Positions 16,751 to 26,642 of a stretch of DNA of 64,000 nucleotides are shown here, piece by piece (the first letter of the stretch is position 1; every line of letters starts with the position of its first letter). The notes beneath the pieces are model-generated. The model was not told where the DNA came from and searched no databases. It saw nothing but the letters and a program-made list of their open reading frames with translations. The position numbers and the translations under genes were made by a program. The stretch comes from DAOVXM01 sp963746255 (GTDB lineage Bacteria; Chloroflexota; Anaerolineae; Anaerolineales; UBA4823). The DNA lies in assembly GCA_963746255.1 (NCBI GenBank), contig CAVVAJ010000005.1:1-64000 (forward strand), given 5' to 3'.

Positions 16751-17356
16751 TCATTTTTTCACTTGACGAACCATTAACCACATTGGCAAATTCAAGGGTT
16801 CGGGTAGAATTATTTTTTTCTTAACAGAAAATCCATACTTTTCATAGAGCTTGACATTGTTTTCTTTTTGGGTCTCCAAATATATCGATTTTTTTTCTGC
16901 TTCAGCTTTTTCTACAAGTGCTCTTAATAATTTTCCTCCAAAACCTTTTCCTTGAAACTCCTGTGAAACACCCATCATTAGCAGATGGATATGTGAACCT
17001 AAATTCAGACTTTTCTTTGCTTCTTCAACTGCACTATTAAGAACTTCCATCTTCTTTGCTTCGTCTGCGATTTTCATGGAAAGAAAGAATGCGCCACTTC
17101 TAACGATTGTCCAAGTGGTCATTTCTTTGTCATGAGGTGCAAGTGCCATTATTCCCTCAAAATTTTCAGATGTCGCATAGACACTTCCATATTTTAAACA
17201 AAATCTAACCATAACCTCAGTTAGTATTCTGTTCTTTTCTTCATCATTAAATACTTCTTTCCACATCGACTCTTTAGAAAAAGCGTCAGTGAGCACATCT
17301 ACTGCGTTCTTAAGGTCTCTTTTTTGAATTTTAAATAATTCACTAATTAATGTCAT
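16751..17356 (-). CDS. GNAT-family N-acetyltransferase
   Basis: 201 residues. HIHLLMMGVSQEFQGKGFGG at about 130-150 is the beta-4 strand plus the acetyl-CoA pyrophosphate loop (Q-x-x-G-x-G). It is followed by LLRALVEKAEAEKKSIYLET and NVKLYEKYGFSVKK, the standard GNAT motif B. The N-terminal 80 residues form the acceptor side. This layout is typical of archaeal GNATs with unknown small-molecule substrates. Confidence 0.8.
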   Translation of the reverse strand: MTLISELFKIQKRDLKNAVDVLTDAFSKESMWKEVFNDEEKNRILTEVMVRFCLKYGSVYATSENFEGIMALAPHDKEMTTWTIVRSGAFFLSMKIADEAKKMEVLNSAVEEAKKSLNLGSHIHLLMMGVSQEFQGKGFGGKLLRALVEKAEAEKKSIYLETQKENNVKLYEKYGFSVKKKIILPEPLNLPMWLMVRQVKK

Positions 17357-17506
17357 ATTGTTGCCTTAGATTTTCTATTATATAAATTACTTTATAGCCC
17401 ATGAGAGATTGTATTCTCTTCATAAGAATTGTAAACGCATCTTTGAATAACCATTTAGGATTGAAAAAAAGATATGATTTCCACGATAAATTCGGTAATT
17501 TAAAAA

Positions 17507-17531
17507 ATGGGTTTGGGGTTAAACTTTAATC
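17507..17531. repeat. AT-rich interspersed palindrome, copy 5
   Basis: TGGGTTTGGGGTTAAACTTT followed by AATCA. The G/T arm and core are nearly identical to the copy at 7518; the C/A arm is missing. Confidence 0.5.
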
Positions 17532-17730
17532 AATTGATTAAATACATCTCCCGCAATTCGAAATCTTACTTCCGATTTCTACTTTCTCCAATAGTTAATT
17601 AACACAAATGCCCGATAAATTCAGATAGAAGAAAGTTCTATTAAACAAGAAATTCGTATCACCACGAAAAGAAGTTATGTAAATTAAATATAGAATACCT
17701 AAAAATGTTATTTGTTGAGAGGTTAATAAC

Positions 17731-18180
17731 TTGAAAGCGGAATTGATTGCACCGTGTGGTATGAACTGTAATGTGTGCAGTAACTATCTTGCTTTAGAAA
17801 ATGATACCAAAGCTAAAGGAGTCAAACTACCTTACTGCGAAGGTTGTCGCCTTAGAGACAAGAAGTGCTCTTTTATTAAGAGAAAATGTAAAAAGGTTCT
17901 AAATCACAAGGTGGAATTCTGCTATGAATGTAATGAGTTTCCCTGTGAACTCTTTAAAAAGGCTGTTTTCAAAAAATATGAAACACTTTATCGTATGAAT
18001 ATGGTTGAAAATCTTCAGTATATTAGGGATTATGGTTTAGCAAAATTTTTGGAAGCTGAAAAGAAAAAATGGGAATGTCCAAAGTGTGGAGAAGTAATCT
18101 GTTGCCATAACGGAATATGCTATAGTTGCGATTTAGAAAAAATGAAAACCAAGAAGAAACGTTACCGATGGGAAGACTAA
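17731..18180 (+). CDS. DUF3795-family cysteine-rich protein
   Basis: 149 residues from a TTG start with GAGAGG eight bases upstream. It has the DUF3795 pattern: IAPCGMNCNVCSNY at residues 6-19, LPYCEGC…KCSFIKRKCKK, then FCYECNEFPCELF. A C-terminal zinc-ribbon follows (WECPKCGEVICCHNGICYSC). The 14 or so cysteines suggest two or more metal sites. The family is common in anaerobic archaea and bacteria and its function is not established. Confidence 0.8.
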   Translation: MKAELIAPCGMNCNVCSNYLALENDTKAKGVKLPYCEGCRLRDKKCSFIKRKCKKVLNHKVEFCYECNEFPCELFKKAVFKKYETLYRMNMVENLQYIRDYGLAKFLEAEKKKWECPKCGEVICCHNGICYSCDLEKMKTKKKRYRWED

Positions 18181-18276
18181 TCAGAAATATTCAGATTTTG
18201 GGAGAATAAAATTTAATCAATATTTAGATTTCATTAAGCTTAAACCACCAGATATTAATCTGGAATAGAGAAAAAA

Positions 18277-18466
18277 GTGAATTTCAAAGTCTTCACAATC
18301 TCCAGAGCAAAAGCCATATGGCTAACTGTTTTAGTTTGTGGTTCAATACCAGGATTTGCAACTAAACGGAAGGGTACATTGCCGGAGAGATATTATCCAT
18401 GTTTCTTTATGCTGTAGGAGTCTTGAGAAACAAATGTATAGATTATATTATCAAAAAATCGCTGTG
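18277..18466 (+). pseudogene. Remnant of a small two-helix membrane protein
   Basis: From GTG 18277 the frame reads NFKVFTISRAKAIWLTVLVC and GSIPGFATKRKG. It then shifts frame to GEILSMFLYAVGVLRNKCID and ends at TGA 18464-18466. The two hydrophobic stretches give a plausible protein of about 60 residues with one indel near 18375. It ends just before the left end of element copy 2. Confidence 0.3.
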
Positions 18467-18501
18467 AAACTGGAAAATATTGCTCTTCTGTTTAGAAGTT
18501 G

Positions 18502-18819
18502 ATGAACGGTCTTGATTATGTCCCATTTGTCCCCTCTGTCCCAAAATTGGTTACCCCGAAAATGTTTGATTCAAACAAAAATGGTAAAGTAGGGGAGGTT
18601 GTGGATTCTGGGACAACTGGGACAGGTGGGACAGTTGCATCATCTGACGAAGCTGGTTATTTTCCTGAAGGGCAGTTTCCGGCTTGTTTCTCTTGTCATT
18701 TGGCGATTACTCAGCTTTCTGATTTGACGAATATTGATGGTAAGCCTATTCATGTGTGCTGTAAGGCGAAGATTGAAGCTCAAATGAAATCAAAAGATCC
18801 TAAGGATGGGGCTTTGTGA
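18502..18819 (+). CDS. Element protein 1: small zinc-finger-like protein (copy 2)
   Basis: The coding sequence is identical base for base to 11505-11822: VPFVPSVP repeat, GTTGTGGT segment, and a C-terminal cysteine cluster (FPACFSCH… HVCC). The lack of even silent changes, when the neighbouring gene differs at over a dozen positions, points to recent conversion or strong nucleotide-level constraint. Its ATG lies eight bases inside the element's left end, so it may be translated from a leaderless or near-leaderless mRNA. Confidence 0.65.
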   Translation: MNGLDYVPFVPSVPKLVTPKMFDSNKNGKVGEVVDSGTTGTGGTVASSDEAGYFPEGQFPACFSCHLAITQLSDLTNIDGKPIHVCCKAKIEAQMKSKDPKDGAL

Positions 18820-18902
18820 TGGTATTATTTCGATTAGGAAAAGTTGATTATTTTTTATATCTGGAGATGTTTGTTTTGCCCAAAGGTAAACCTTAGTCTC
18901 AT

Positions 18903-19322
18903 GTGCAAGTAAAACAGCTACGGGAACTTCGTGAGAATGGAAAAACAGTAGCAGAAATTGCACTGTTGATGGATAAAAGTGCTGATGCTGTTAAGCAGAA
19001 GTTAAGGCGTCTTGGGTTAAAAGTAGTAACCCTCGAAAACACTGAGGAGTCTACTACTTCTGAGCTGATATTGCCTGAGGATTTGCCCAGCATAGAGATG
19101 ACGCTTCTTAAGCTTGCCGCAGCAATGAAAGCTATAGAAGATCCAAAACTAACAAAAACTGATATCATGAGACTAAGAACCCTTATCCAAACCAGCACCA
19201 TCTATCAGAAAAGATTTGCAGAATATGTAGGCTACCGACAAATAGAACGTAAACTAATAGAGGCCGACGAAATGTTTGAACGACTCAAAAAAGATAGAGA
19301 AGAAAAAGAGACAATAAAATAA
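18903..19322 (+). CDS. Element protein 2: helix-turn-helix protein (copy 2)
   Basis: 139 residues from GTG 18903. In copy 1 the frame starts eight codons earlier, but here a TGG-to-TAG change at KP(W) creates a stop, so a later start is required. Residues of about 1-40 form the helix-turn-helix (VKQLRELRENGK… SADAVKQKLRRLGL). Residues 60-139 are helical and charged, ending in RKLIEADEMFERLKKDREEK. This could be a phage-terminase-small-subunit-like or resolvase-accessory DNA-binding protein; no family is assigned with certainty. Confidence 0.6.
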   Translation: MQVKQLRELRENGKTVAEIALLMDKSADAVKQKLRRLGLKVVTLENTEESTTSELILPEDLPSIEMTLLKLAAAMKAIEDPKLTKTDIMRLRTLIQTSTIYQKRFAEYVGYRQIERKLIEADEMFERLKKDREEKETIK

Positions 19323-19551
19323 AAAGAAACAATATTAGAAGAAGTTGAGACTGATGAAAAAAATAATGCCGTCCTTCTTCTACTTTCTTAGATTAATTCT
19401 GTGAAGATGTTAATGGTTGTGATTTTGTTTTCTGTCTACTTTAGCCTAGGAGTTTGGGTTTGATCTGGTGCACAAAGGAAATCGATAAATAGCGAGAAAT
19501 AGGTTAGCTTTGTTATTTCAAATTAAAACTTCAATGTTATGATGATGCAAA

Positions 19552-20598
19552 ATGAGTTTTTGGGAAGAAAAGAGGGTGCTTGTAACAGGTGGAGCTGGTT
19601 TCATAGGAAGTCACTTGGTCGACAAACTTATAGAAAATAACGCTCATGTAAGCATAGCTGACAACCTTTCAACGGGCTCATTAGATAATGTTTTTGAAGT
19701 TTGGGCAAAATATGGGCTTGATGCCAAAAAAAGCGGCAAGAAAATAGTGGCAGCTAATCAAACATTCTTCAAGTGCAACTTGGAAGATAAAAATCAGGTA
19801 GCTGATGTTGTTAAAGATCAGGAAGTTGTTTTTCATTTAGCTGCAAATATAGGAGGAAGAGGCTACATAGACACACATCCGGCTGAGTGCTGTAAGAATT
19901 TTGCAATTAATCACAATGTTATTGAGGAAACATTCAAAGCTGATTTAGAACGAATCCATTATTCAAGTACAGCATGTATATATCCGACCTCTCTTCAATC
20001 CAAATATGACTCTGATTACCTTCTCAAGGAGAATGATGCTTTTGAAAATGGATGGGCTAATTGCGATGGGGAATATGGTTGGTCAAAGTTCATGGGCGAG
20101 CTAGAGCTGTTGGCATTTCATAAAGAGAATGGATTGAAATGTTCAATTTCTAGGTATGTTACTGCATATGGTGAAAGAGAGAATGATACTCATGCGATAA
20201 TCGCATTGATTCGAAGGGCAATTGAAAAACATGACCCATATATTGTTTGGGGGAATGGAAAACAAGACCGAGATTTCACACATGTAAGTGATATTGTTAA
20301 TGGAACGCTTCTTTCTGCCGAAAAAATCACTAATGGAACCCCATTGAATTTAGGAACCTCAAAAAGGTATAAGATTAAGGATGTAGTTGATAGTATTCTT
20401 AAAATAACGAACCATAAACCGAAAGAAGTAATTTTTGATACGACAAAACCAATGGGAGTTATAAGTCGAGCACTGGATATTTCAAATTCAAAACGACTTT
20501 TGAGCTGGGAACCCAAGGTATCTCTAGAAGAGGGATTAAAGAGAACTGTCAAATGGTTTACAAAAGTTCGACCTCAGATTGTGGAAACAATTGAATAG
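19552..20598 (+). CDS. NAD-dependent sugar-nucleotide epimerase/dehydratase
   Basis: 348 residues. The N-terminal Rossmann motif GGAGFIGSHLVD lies at residues 13-24. The Y-x3-K catalytic pair lies in YGWSKFMGE, preceded by STACIYPTS. The C-terminus carries substrate-binding segments of extended SDR enzymes (WGNGKQDRDFTHVSDIV). This fits the UDP-glucose 4-epimerase/GDP-mannose family acting on nucleotide sugars. It is the first gene of a rightward polysaccharide cluster and is followed after 55 bases by a glycosyltransferase. Confidence 0.88.
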   Translation: MSFWEEKRVLVTGGAGFIGSHLVDKLIENNAHVSIADNLSTGSLDNVFEVWAKYGLDAKKSGKKIVAANQTFFKCNLEDKNQVADVVKDQEVVFHLAANIGGRGYIDTHPAECCKNFAINHNVIEETFKADLERIHYSSTACIYPTSLQSKYDSDYLLKENDAFENGWANCDGEYGWSKFMGELELLAFHKENGLKCSISRYVTAYGERENDTHAIIALIRRAIEKHDPYIVWGNGKQDRDFTHVSDIVNGTLLSAEKITNGTPLNLGTSKRYKIKDVVDSILKITNHKPKEVIFDTTKPMGVISRALDISNSKRLLSWEPKVSLEEGLKRTVKWFTKVRPQIVETIE

Positions 20599-20653
20599 CG
20601 TGCACCTTATATTGTATCAACAGATAGTTAGACACAAATCTGGGAAATTTTAA

Positions 20654-21382
20654 ATGAAGCCGGAAATCTCTTTTCTTTTTCCTGTACATAATGAGGCAAA
20701 GATAATAGAGGAAGTAATAACTGAGTTTTTTAACGAAATTAGCTCAAAGATCCCAATAGAAATAGTTGTTGCTGAAGATGGGAGCACAGACGGAACAAAA
20801 GCTATACTTCGTGATTTGTCTAAAAGGATTCCGATGAAAATAATATTAGGAAAAGACAGAAAAGGTTATTCGCAAGGTTTGATCGATGGATTAGCTAAGG
20901 TAGACACTGACTATGTAGTGTTCCTAGATTCTGATGGTCAGCATATAGCAAGTGATTTTTGGAAGCTCTATGAACTTAGAAAAGATTATGATATTGTTAC
21001 AGGATGGAGAGTAAAAAGAGCTGATGGTTTACATAGGAAAATAATTTCTTCTGTTTTTAAGTGGTTAGCTAAGATTCTATTTAAAATTCCGAAATATCAT
21101 GATATAACTGCACCTTACAGGATAGTAAACAGTACAATTGCAAAAAAAATTGCTAATGATTCAAAGTATATGAGAGAGAGTTTTTGGACAGAGTTTACTA
21201 TAAGAGCATACTTTAATGGATTCAAGATAAAGGAAGTTCCAGTGACTCATAGAAAAAGATTAGATGGAGAAACAAATGTTTACAAGCCGAACAAACTTTT
21301 TGGGATAATTGTTTCACAATTGAAAGGAATGCTCTCACTCAAAAAGGAGCTGGTAAATAAGCAAGCAAAATCTAGTATTTAA
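20654..21382 (+). CDS. GT2 glycosyltransferase, dolichyl-phosphate sugar synthase-like
   Basis: 242 residues with a GT-A fold. It starts with SFLFPVHNEAKIIEEVITEF, then IVVAEDGSTDGT with the nucleotide-binding aspartate. The DxD motif is in VFLDSDGQH at about residue 97. Later segments YRESFWTEF and KEVPVTHRKR match polyprenol-phosphate mannose/glucose synthases. No membrane helices are present at the C-terminus. It probably charges a dolichol carrier for the pathway encoded around it. Confidence 0.85.
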   Translation: MKPEISFLFPVHNEAKIIEEVITEFFNEISSKIPIEIVVAEDGSTDGTKAILRDLSKRIPMKIILGKDRKGYSQGLIDGLAKVDTDYVVFLDSDGQHIASDFWKLYELRKDYDIVTGWRVKRADGLHRKIISSVFKWLAKILFKIPKYHDITAPYRIVNSTIAKKIANDSKYMRESFWTEFTIRAYFNGFKIKEVPVTHRKRLDGETNVYKPNKLFGIIVSQLKGMLSLKKELVNKQAKSSI

Positions 21383-21420
21383 ATAGACTAAGTCCTTCAC
21401 ATCTATTTTGGAAGGAAGTT

Positions 21421-22511
21421 TTGAAAAAGATGGGAAAACCCCTTGTAAGTATAATAATTGTTCATTACAGGGGGCTATCTAAATTGCAGGCTTGTCTAAG
21501 TTCGGTTTTTGATTCAAATTTTCATAATTTTAGAGTTATACTAGTCGATAACGGTTCAAATGACAATTCTGTTGAGAGTGTTAAGAAATTATATGATGAA
21601 GATATTGACATAATCAGAAGTGAAACTAATTTAGGTTTTATTTCTGGAAATAACTTAGCTTTTCAAAAAGTGACAAGTAAATACGTAGTACTTTTGAATG
21701 ATGATACTGTGGTGAAACCTGATTGGTTAGACCATATGGTCAAAGTTGCAGAAGAAGATCTGACAATTGCTGCTTGTCAACCAAAACTTCTTGTCTTTAA
21801 AAAATCCCAAATATTTCGAATATAATGGTGCTGCGGGGGGGTTCTTGGACGTATTTGGTGTCCCTTTAACTAGAGGTAGGGTTTTCGATCTTGAGGAAAA
21901 GGATGAAGGCCAATATGACACAATTATTGAATGTTTCTGGGCTAGTGGAGCTGCCATGTTTCTCAGAACAAAGGCATTAATCGAAGCTGGTTTTCTTGAC
22001 AGTCTCCTATATGCCCACATGGAAGAGATAGATCTAAGTTGGAGGCTAAGATTGCTCAATTATAAGATAGTTGCTGTTCCATTCTCGGTCGTATATCACT
22101 TGGGGGGAGGAACTCATCTTGAAGGAGTCCTTTATTATAAACAGAGGAACAATCTTATCATCATGCTTAAGAATTTTTCAACATTCAGTCTTGTTGCGAT
22201 ACTTCCCTTTGCGAGTTCTATTTGATTGGATATCCTTTCTCTATTTTCTAAGGGATAAAACGAGAAGTGTTTCTATTTTGAAAGCATATTTTTGGTTATT
22301 GAAGCACTTAAAAGCAGTTTTAAGGAGGAGGTATTCAGTTCAAAGAAGCAGGAAAGTTTCAGATAGTCAGATATTGGAAAAAATGGTGAAGGAAAGTGTT
22401 GCAATGCAATATTATATTCTTGGAAGAAAAAGATTCAGTCAACTTAGAGGATTGCCCAGAGATGTAGAGCATCAATTAGTCAAGAAATCGCAAATTGAAA
22501 GTTGGAGATAA
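21421..22511 (+). CDS. GT2 glycosyltransferase, rhamnosyltransferase-like, two frameshifts
   Basis: Three overlapping frames join to about 360 residues. Part 1 (from TTG 21421) has PLVSIIIVHYRGLSKLQACL, DNGSND and LLNDDTVVKPDW, the donor-binding and metal motifs. Part 2 (frame of 21767-22225) has the family's GGFLDVFG, ASGAAMFLRTKAL and HMEEIDLSWRL, the acceptor-side catalytic region. Part 3 (to 22511) is a basic helical tail. The breaks are near 21800 and 22210. The order of motifs is uninterrupted, so these are probably sequence indels in one gene. Confidence 0.75.
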
Positions 22512-22514
22512 AAT

Positions 22515-23734
22515 TTGAAAGTTACGATGATTGCTCCTTTTGCTATTTACCCTAAAGGCACTGTTAGTGTAAGAATGTTGCCAATAGCAAAAGAGTTGGT
22601 AAAAGATGGTCACGAGGTATCAATTGTAATACCACCTTATGATAATCCTTCTTATTCAGGGCTTAGAATATGAGGTAGATGGAGTAAGAATATTTAATGT
22701 AGTCTTCAAAGATTACAAAGTAATAAAATATCTATTAACTACATTCAGGATTATTTGGAGGATATTGCGTTTAAATCCGGATGTTGTTTATGTTTTTAAA
22801 CCAAAGGGATACAGCGGTTTGGTTGCAATGTTTTTGTCAGTTATCAAGAAATTTAAGATTCTTGAAACCTCTTCGTTTATTATTGGATATGGATGATTGG
22901 GAAGGTTATGGTGGTTTTAATGATTATTTTTTATTGCATTCGCTTTATCCTCGAAGATAATGTTAGATTTTTTTGATTTTCAAGAAAGGTGGATTCCAAG
23001 ACATGTGGATGGGATAACTGTAGCAAGTAAATTACTGGAGGAAAGACTCAGAAAATGGCGAGTTCCATCCAGCACAGATTTTCTATATTCCCAATGGAAC
23101 TGATTCTCAAGGATTTGAAGTGAAATCCGAAGATGTCAAAGTTTTGAGGCAAAAGTTAGGTCTAGATGATGTAAAAGTAATTTTATTGTATACCAGGTTT
23201 TTCGAGTTTAAGGTCGGAAAGGTAGTAGAAGTACTTAAGCGGGTTCGGCAAGAGTTAGGTGATGTTAAACTTTTAGTTGTAGGAAAGGGTGAATTTGGTG
23301 AGGAGAAAGAACTTGAGACCCAGGCTGAGAAAGAAGGACTTAGAGATTCGATAGTTTTTGCGGGATGGATTAAACCTAAAGACTTACCAACGTATTTTGG
23401 GATTGGAGATGTGGCAATTTACCCTTTTGAGGACACTAATTTGAACAAAGCAAAATGCCCAGGAAAACTTGTGGAGCTTATGCTTGCAGGAAAAGCCATA
23501 GTGGCTGATAATGTAGGACAGATTACCGAATATATTTTGGCAGATAAAACTGGGTTTTTGGTAGAACCCAATAATAATAAGATGTTTGCGTCTAGGGTTA
23601 TAGAAATCTTGAAGGATGAAAATTTAAAGAAGAAGCTTGGCAAGAATGCTCAAGATAGAGTTTTGCGGGTTTTTAATTGGAGCATCTTAATTAATTCAGT
23701 GGAGCACGCCCTATTACAGTTAAAAGGTGTTTAA
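22515..23734 (+). CDS. GT4-type glycosyltransferase, several frameshifts
   Basis: From TTG 22515 the frames read in turn KVTMIAPFAIYPKGTVSVRM (GT-B N-terminal donor loop), a domain with NPDVVYVFKPKGYSGLVAMF, then FDMDDWEGYGG, and finally an intact C-terminal domain (23120-23734). That domain has VILLYTRFFEFK, LVVGKGEFG and the GT4 E-x7-E region CPGKLVELMLAGKAIV. Frameshifts lie near 22665, 22890, 22960 and 23100. It is a retaining glycosyltransferase of the glycogen synthase/WcaI-like group, with about 405 residues when joined. Confidence 0.7.
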
Positions 23735-23737
23735 ACC

Positions 23738-24487
23738 ATGTCCCAATCCGATAAAAAGGAAGTAGTAACAAGTAAGGGTTCTAGTGTGGAAGCGTACTAT
23801 GGACGTGCTCATAGATACAAAGGATCAATGCAAATAATTAATCAACTGGATCCAAATGCGAGAATATTAGATGTTGGTAGTGGGGAAAGACGACTGAATC
23901 TTCCGAATGTTTGCAATGTAGATGCTTCGAAGAACAAATACATAGACATTATTGTAGACGCGCATTACTTACCTTTCCGAGATAATACATTTGATCTGAT
24001 TATATGTGAACATCTCCTTGAGCATGTAAAAAAACCTTGGGTTGTTATTGAAGAAATTTATCGAATAACTAAAATTGGAGGAATTGTCTACATCGAAGTT
24101 CCATTCATGACTCCTTATCATGGTCGACCGCATCATTATTTTAACATGACAAAAGAAGGAGTTGAGCAATTATGTGAGAAATTCCAGAAAATCCGAAGTG
24201 GCGTACAACCATATAATATGCCATCACATTCGGTAGCAATGATTCTTTCTAGATACTTGAGATGTTTTCTGCCATCTGTTGACAAAAATGCAAATCAAAT
24301 TGAAGTATATGATACCGGCTTTTTTGTGTCTCGAAGCTCTATAACTAGTAGTTTTTTGATGAAAATTTATAATTCTTTCGACCGCATTTTAGCATTCTTT
24401 GATCGCTATATTGACGAGGATAAAGCTCAGGAATTAGCTGTCGCGACATACTACATAGGTAGGAAATTTGAGGATTACCGAATATGA
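23738..24487 (+). CDS. Class I SAM-dependent methyltransferase
   Basis: 249 residues, starting four bases after the upstream stop. SAM motif I is ARILDVGSGERRLNL at about residues 46-60. Motif II is in NVDASKNKYIDI, and motifs III-IV are in FDLIICEHLLEHV and IGGIVYIEVPF. This Methyltransf_11 type is common in polysaccharide clusters, where it methylates sugars or lipid-linked intermediates. Confidence 0.82.
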   Translation: MSQSDKKEVVTSKGSSVEAYYGRAHRYKGSMQIINQLDPNARILDVGSGERRLNLPNVCNVDASKNKYIDIIVDAHYLPFRDNTFDLIICEHLLEHVKKPWVVIEEIYRITKIGGIVYIEVPFMTPYHGRPHHYFNMTKEGVEQLCEKFQKIRSGVQPYNMPSHSVAMILSRYLRCFLPSVDKNANQIEVYDTGFFVSRSSITSSFLMKIYNSFDRILAFFDRYIDEDKAQELAVATYYIGRKFEDYRI

Positions 24488-24596
24488 ATAAGATCAACTT
24501 TTCAATCATAAATCGCCACTACTTTCAGAAGATGAAATTCTTTATGAGTTATTGACAGACTTAACAAAGTGATTTCGAATAGCTTGTCTCTATGAG

Positions 24597-26642
24597 TTGG
24601 AATATTTGAATTGTTTAAAAAAATCTAAAAATAAAAACTGGCTTTTACTTCTTTGTATTCTGGTTTTCTTTATTTTAAGGTTACTTTGGCTAAAAACAAC
24701 TATCTCACGTGACGAGGGTGCGTTTGGATTAGTTGCAATGATGTGGATAAAGGGGGTTTCTCCAACATATTGGCTCGATATTCAAGGTCCTCTTTTGCAT
24801 AGCATTTATGCTTTCTGCATATTAATCTTTGGGAACTCGATAATTCCAATACGATTGATAAATAACTTGTTTTTCATTGCATCATGTTTGGTAGTTTATT
24901 TAATATCCACTGTATTGTTAGGAAAAAAGGTAGGCATTTTTTCCGTTATTTTCTTTGGATTTTCAATGAACGTTCCTATTCTTGAGGCGATGACAGCATT
25001 AAGTGAACCAATCTCTGTTCCAGTTACAATTCTATCGGTCTATTTTTGTATCAGATATACGAAGTATGATAATTGGTCAGACTTAATTATTTCAGGTCTT
25101 CTAATATCCTCCGCATCTCTCATTAGAGCAACGAATGGAGTAGGTATAATACTCCTAATGTTCATATTTATCCGCGATGCACTAGCCAAGCAACTTAATG
25201 TTCGTATAGCATTTGCATCTTTCATATCAGGTATCTTAATTCCAGTCATGGTTTTTCTAATCTATTTCGGAATACATCAAGATATTAATGGATTTATTAG
25301 CTTATACTTCCGAGCGATATCATATGTTACTAGCGTTCAAGATGTACCATATTTTATTAAAAATTTAATTTTATTAGAAAACTTGCCGGTTTGGATATTT
25401 TCGGCTATTGGAGCAATAGTAGCGATCAAGAAAAAAACACAAAATCACAGATTAGTAATACTTTGGGTATTTCTTTTCCTTTGTGTATCGTTTATTCGAC
25501 CCACCTTCGGTCATCGTATTATTCTTCTTTTGCCTTCAGCATGCATACTAGCAGGGACAGGTTTTGATTATATACAAAATCAAATTAGAAAATCTTTTTC
25601 TTATAATTATATTTTGTCGAAAAAATTAAGGATTAAATTCGGAAACGTAATACTTATTATTCTTCTGGCAGCATTGATTGTTCCTTCATTATTTTATCAA
25701 TCTTTGCAATATCCGCAAATGAATTTGGGGACCGGTGATATTGAGTGGGCCTATGCCGATACAGATTACAATACACAAACTACGCTTTCACGTTATCTCT
25801 TGTCTCAGACCTCTGAGGAGGAAAGTATCTTCGTGCATTCATGGGCAGCAGAGATTTATTGGCTTTCTGGAAAGGTTCCACCAAGTAAGTATGTTTGGTC
25901 TTTGGGGCTTCTCCCAGAAAATGAGGAAGTTAGATTGACTGGCTTGGTTAAAAATACAACTTTCGAATATATAATTGTATTTTCTAATAATTATTTGGAA
26001 CTTTTTAATAGAGCTGAAAATAATGATCCAATAGTTAAGTATTTGCTTTACTATTATTTTTTTGATAAAAACATTAACAATGCATATATATTTAGTAAAT
26101 ATGATAACAATTCAGATTCAAGAGTAGTTTATAGTTTTATAGATAAATTCAAGGAGGCCAACAAATACTATGACAGGGGCAATGGGATATTTGGAAAAAC
26201 AGATGAAATGACTGACGATGCACTTAAACCTAAAATATGGATAGTCAACATTAACGACGATCCTAGATACGCAATAGAACAAACACCTCTGTACCAGCCA
26301 CAAGAAGGCGATTCCTTGAAATCATATATATCTTATAACACAGTTATTCCTCCCAGGTCAACTTTAAAGTTCGCTATTGGTATTGATTCGAACTTTTGGG
26401 ATGAAGCCAATGACACGAGATTTCAGATACAAATCAGAAACAACGATGAAGTGCATGTTGTTTTTGACAAGATTATTGATACTGAAAATGAGCTTTTTCA
26501 CCAATGGAACGAAGAAGTTGTGGATTTAGGTACAGTCGCAGATCAAAACGTGGAATTAATTTTTATTACACGTCCTAACACAAGTGGAAAAAATGCGTAT
26601 AGTTATGCTGTTTGGGGAAACCCGGTGATTACCAGTAAATGA
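24597..26642 (+). CDS. GT39/ArnT-like membrane glycosyltransferase
   Basis: 681 residues from a TTG start. About eleven membrane helices lie in the N-terminal 380 residues. The first extracytoplasmic loop carries the catalytic acidic motif TTISRDEGAF, and a later loop has YWLDIQGPL. The C-terminal 270 residues form a soluble extracellular domain (HSWAAEIYWLSGKVP… and a beta-rich end). This is the layout of dolichyl-phosphate-sugar-dependent transferases that move sugar from a lipid carrier to protein or glycan outside the membrane. It overlaps the next methyltransferase by the ATGA motif. Confidence 0.8.
   Translation: MEYLNCLKKSKNKNWLLLLCILVFFILRLLWLKTTISRDEGAFGLVAMMWIKGVSPTYWLDIQGPLLHSIYAFCILIFGNSIIPIRLINNLFFIASCLVVYLISTVLLGKKVGIFSVIFFGFSMNVPILEAMTALSEPISVPVTILSVYFCIRYTKYDNWSDLIISGLLISSASLIRATNGVGIILLMFIFIRDALAKQLNVRIAFASFISGILIPVMVFLIYFGIHQDINGFISLYFRAISYVTSVQDVPYFIKNLILLENLPVWIFSAIGAIVAIKKKTQNHRLVILWVFLFLCVSFIRPTFGHRIILLLPSACILAGTGFDYIQNQIRKSFSYNYILSKKLRIKFGNVILIILLAALIVPSLFYQSLQYPQMNLGTGDIEWAYADTDYNTQTTLSRYLLSQTSEEESIFVHSWAAEIYWLSGKVPPSKYVWSLGLLPENEEVRLTGLVKNTTFEYIIVFSNNYLELFNRAENNDPIVKYLLYYYFFDKNINNAYIFSKYDNNSDSRVVYSFIDKFKEANKYYDRGNGIFGKTDEMTDDALKPKIWIVNINDDPRYAIEQTPLYQPQEGDSLKSYISYNTVIPPRSTLKFAIGIDSNFWDEANDTRFQIQIRNNDEVHVVFDKIIDTENELFHQWNEEVVDLGTVADQNVELIFITRPNTSGKNAYSYAVWGNPVITSK

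Larger units (their letters stand above)
18494..19382 (+). mobile_element. Full copy 2 of the two-gene repeated element
   Basis: The left end is TAGAAGTTGATGAACGGT. The right end, read inverted from 19382, is TAGAAGAAGGACGGCATTAT. These share a TAGAAG…ACGG…ATT pattern and are taken as imperfect terminal inverted repeats. Inside lie the zinc-finger-like gene and the helix-turn-helix gene, with no recognisable transposase. No clear target duplication is seen. Confidence 0.55.

Noticed and set aside
18494..19382. Assigning the two-gene element to a known insertion-sequence family
   Set aside because: Neither protein shows a DDE, HUH, serine or tyrosine recombinase motif.
20190..20552. Leftward 120-codon frame inside the epimerase gene
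   Set aside because: It overlaps the conserved C-terminal half of an intact SDR enzyme and has no family features.
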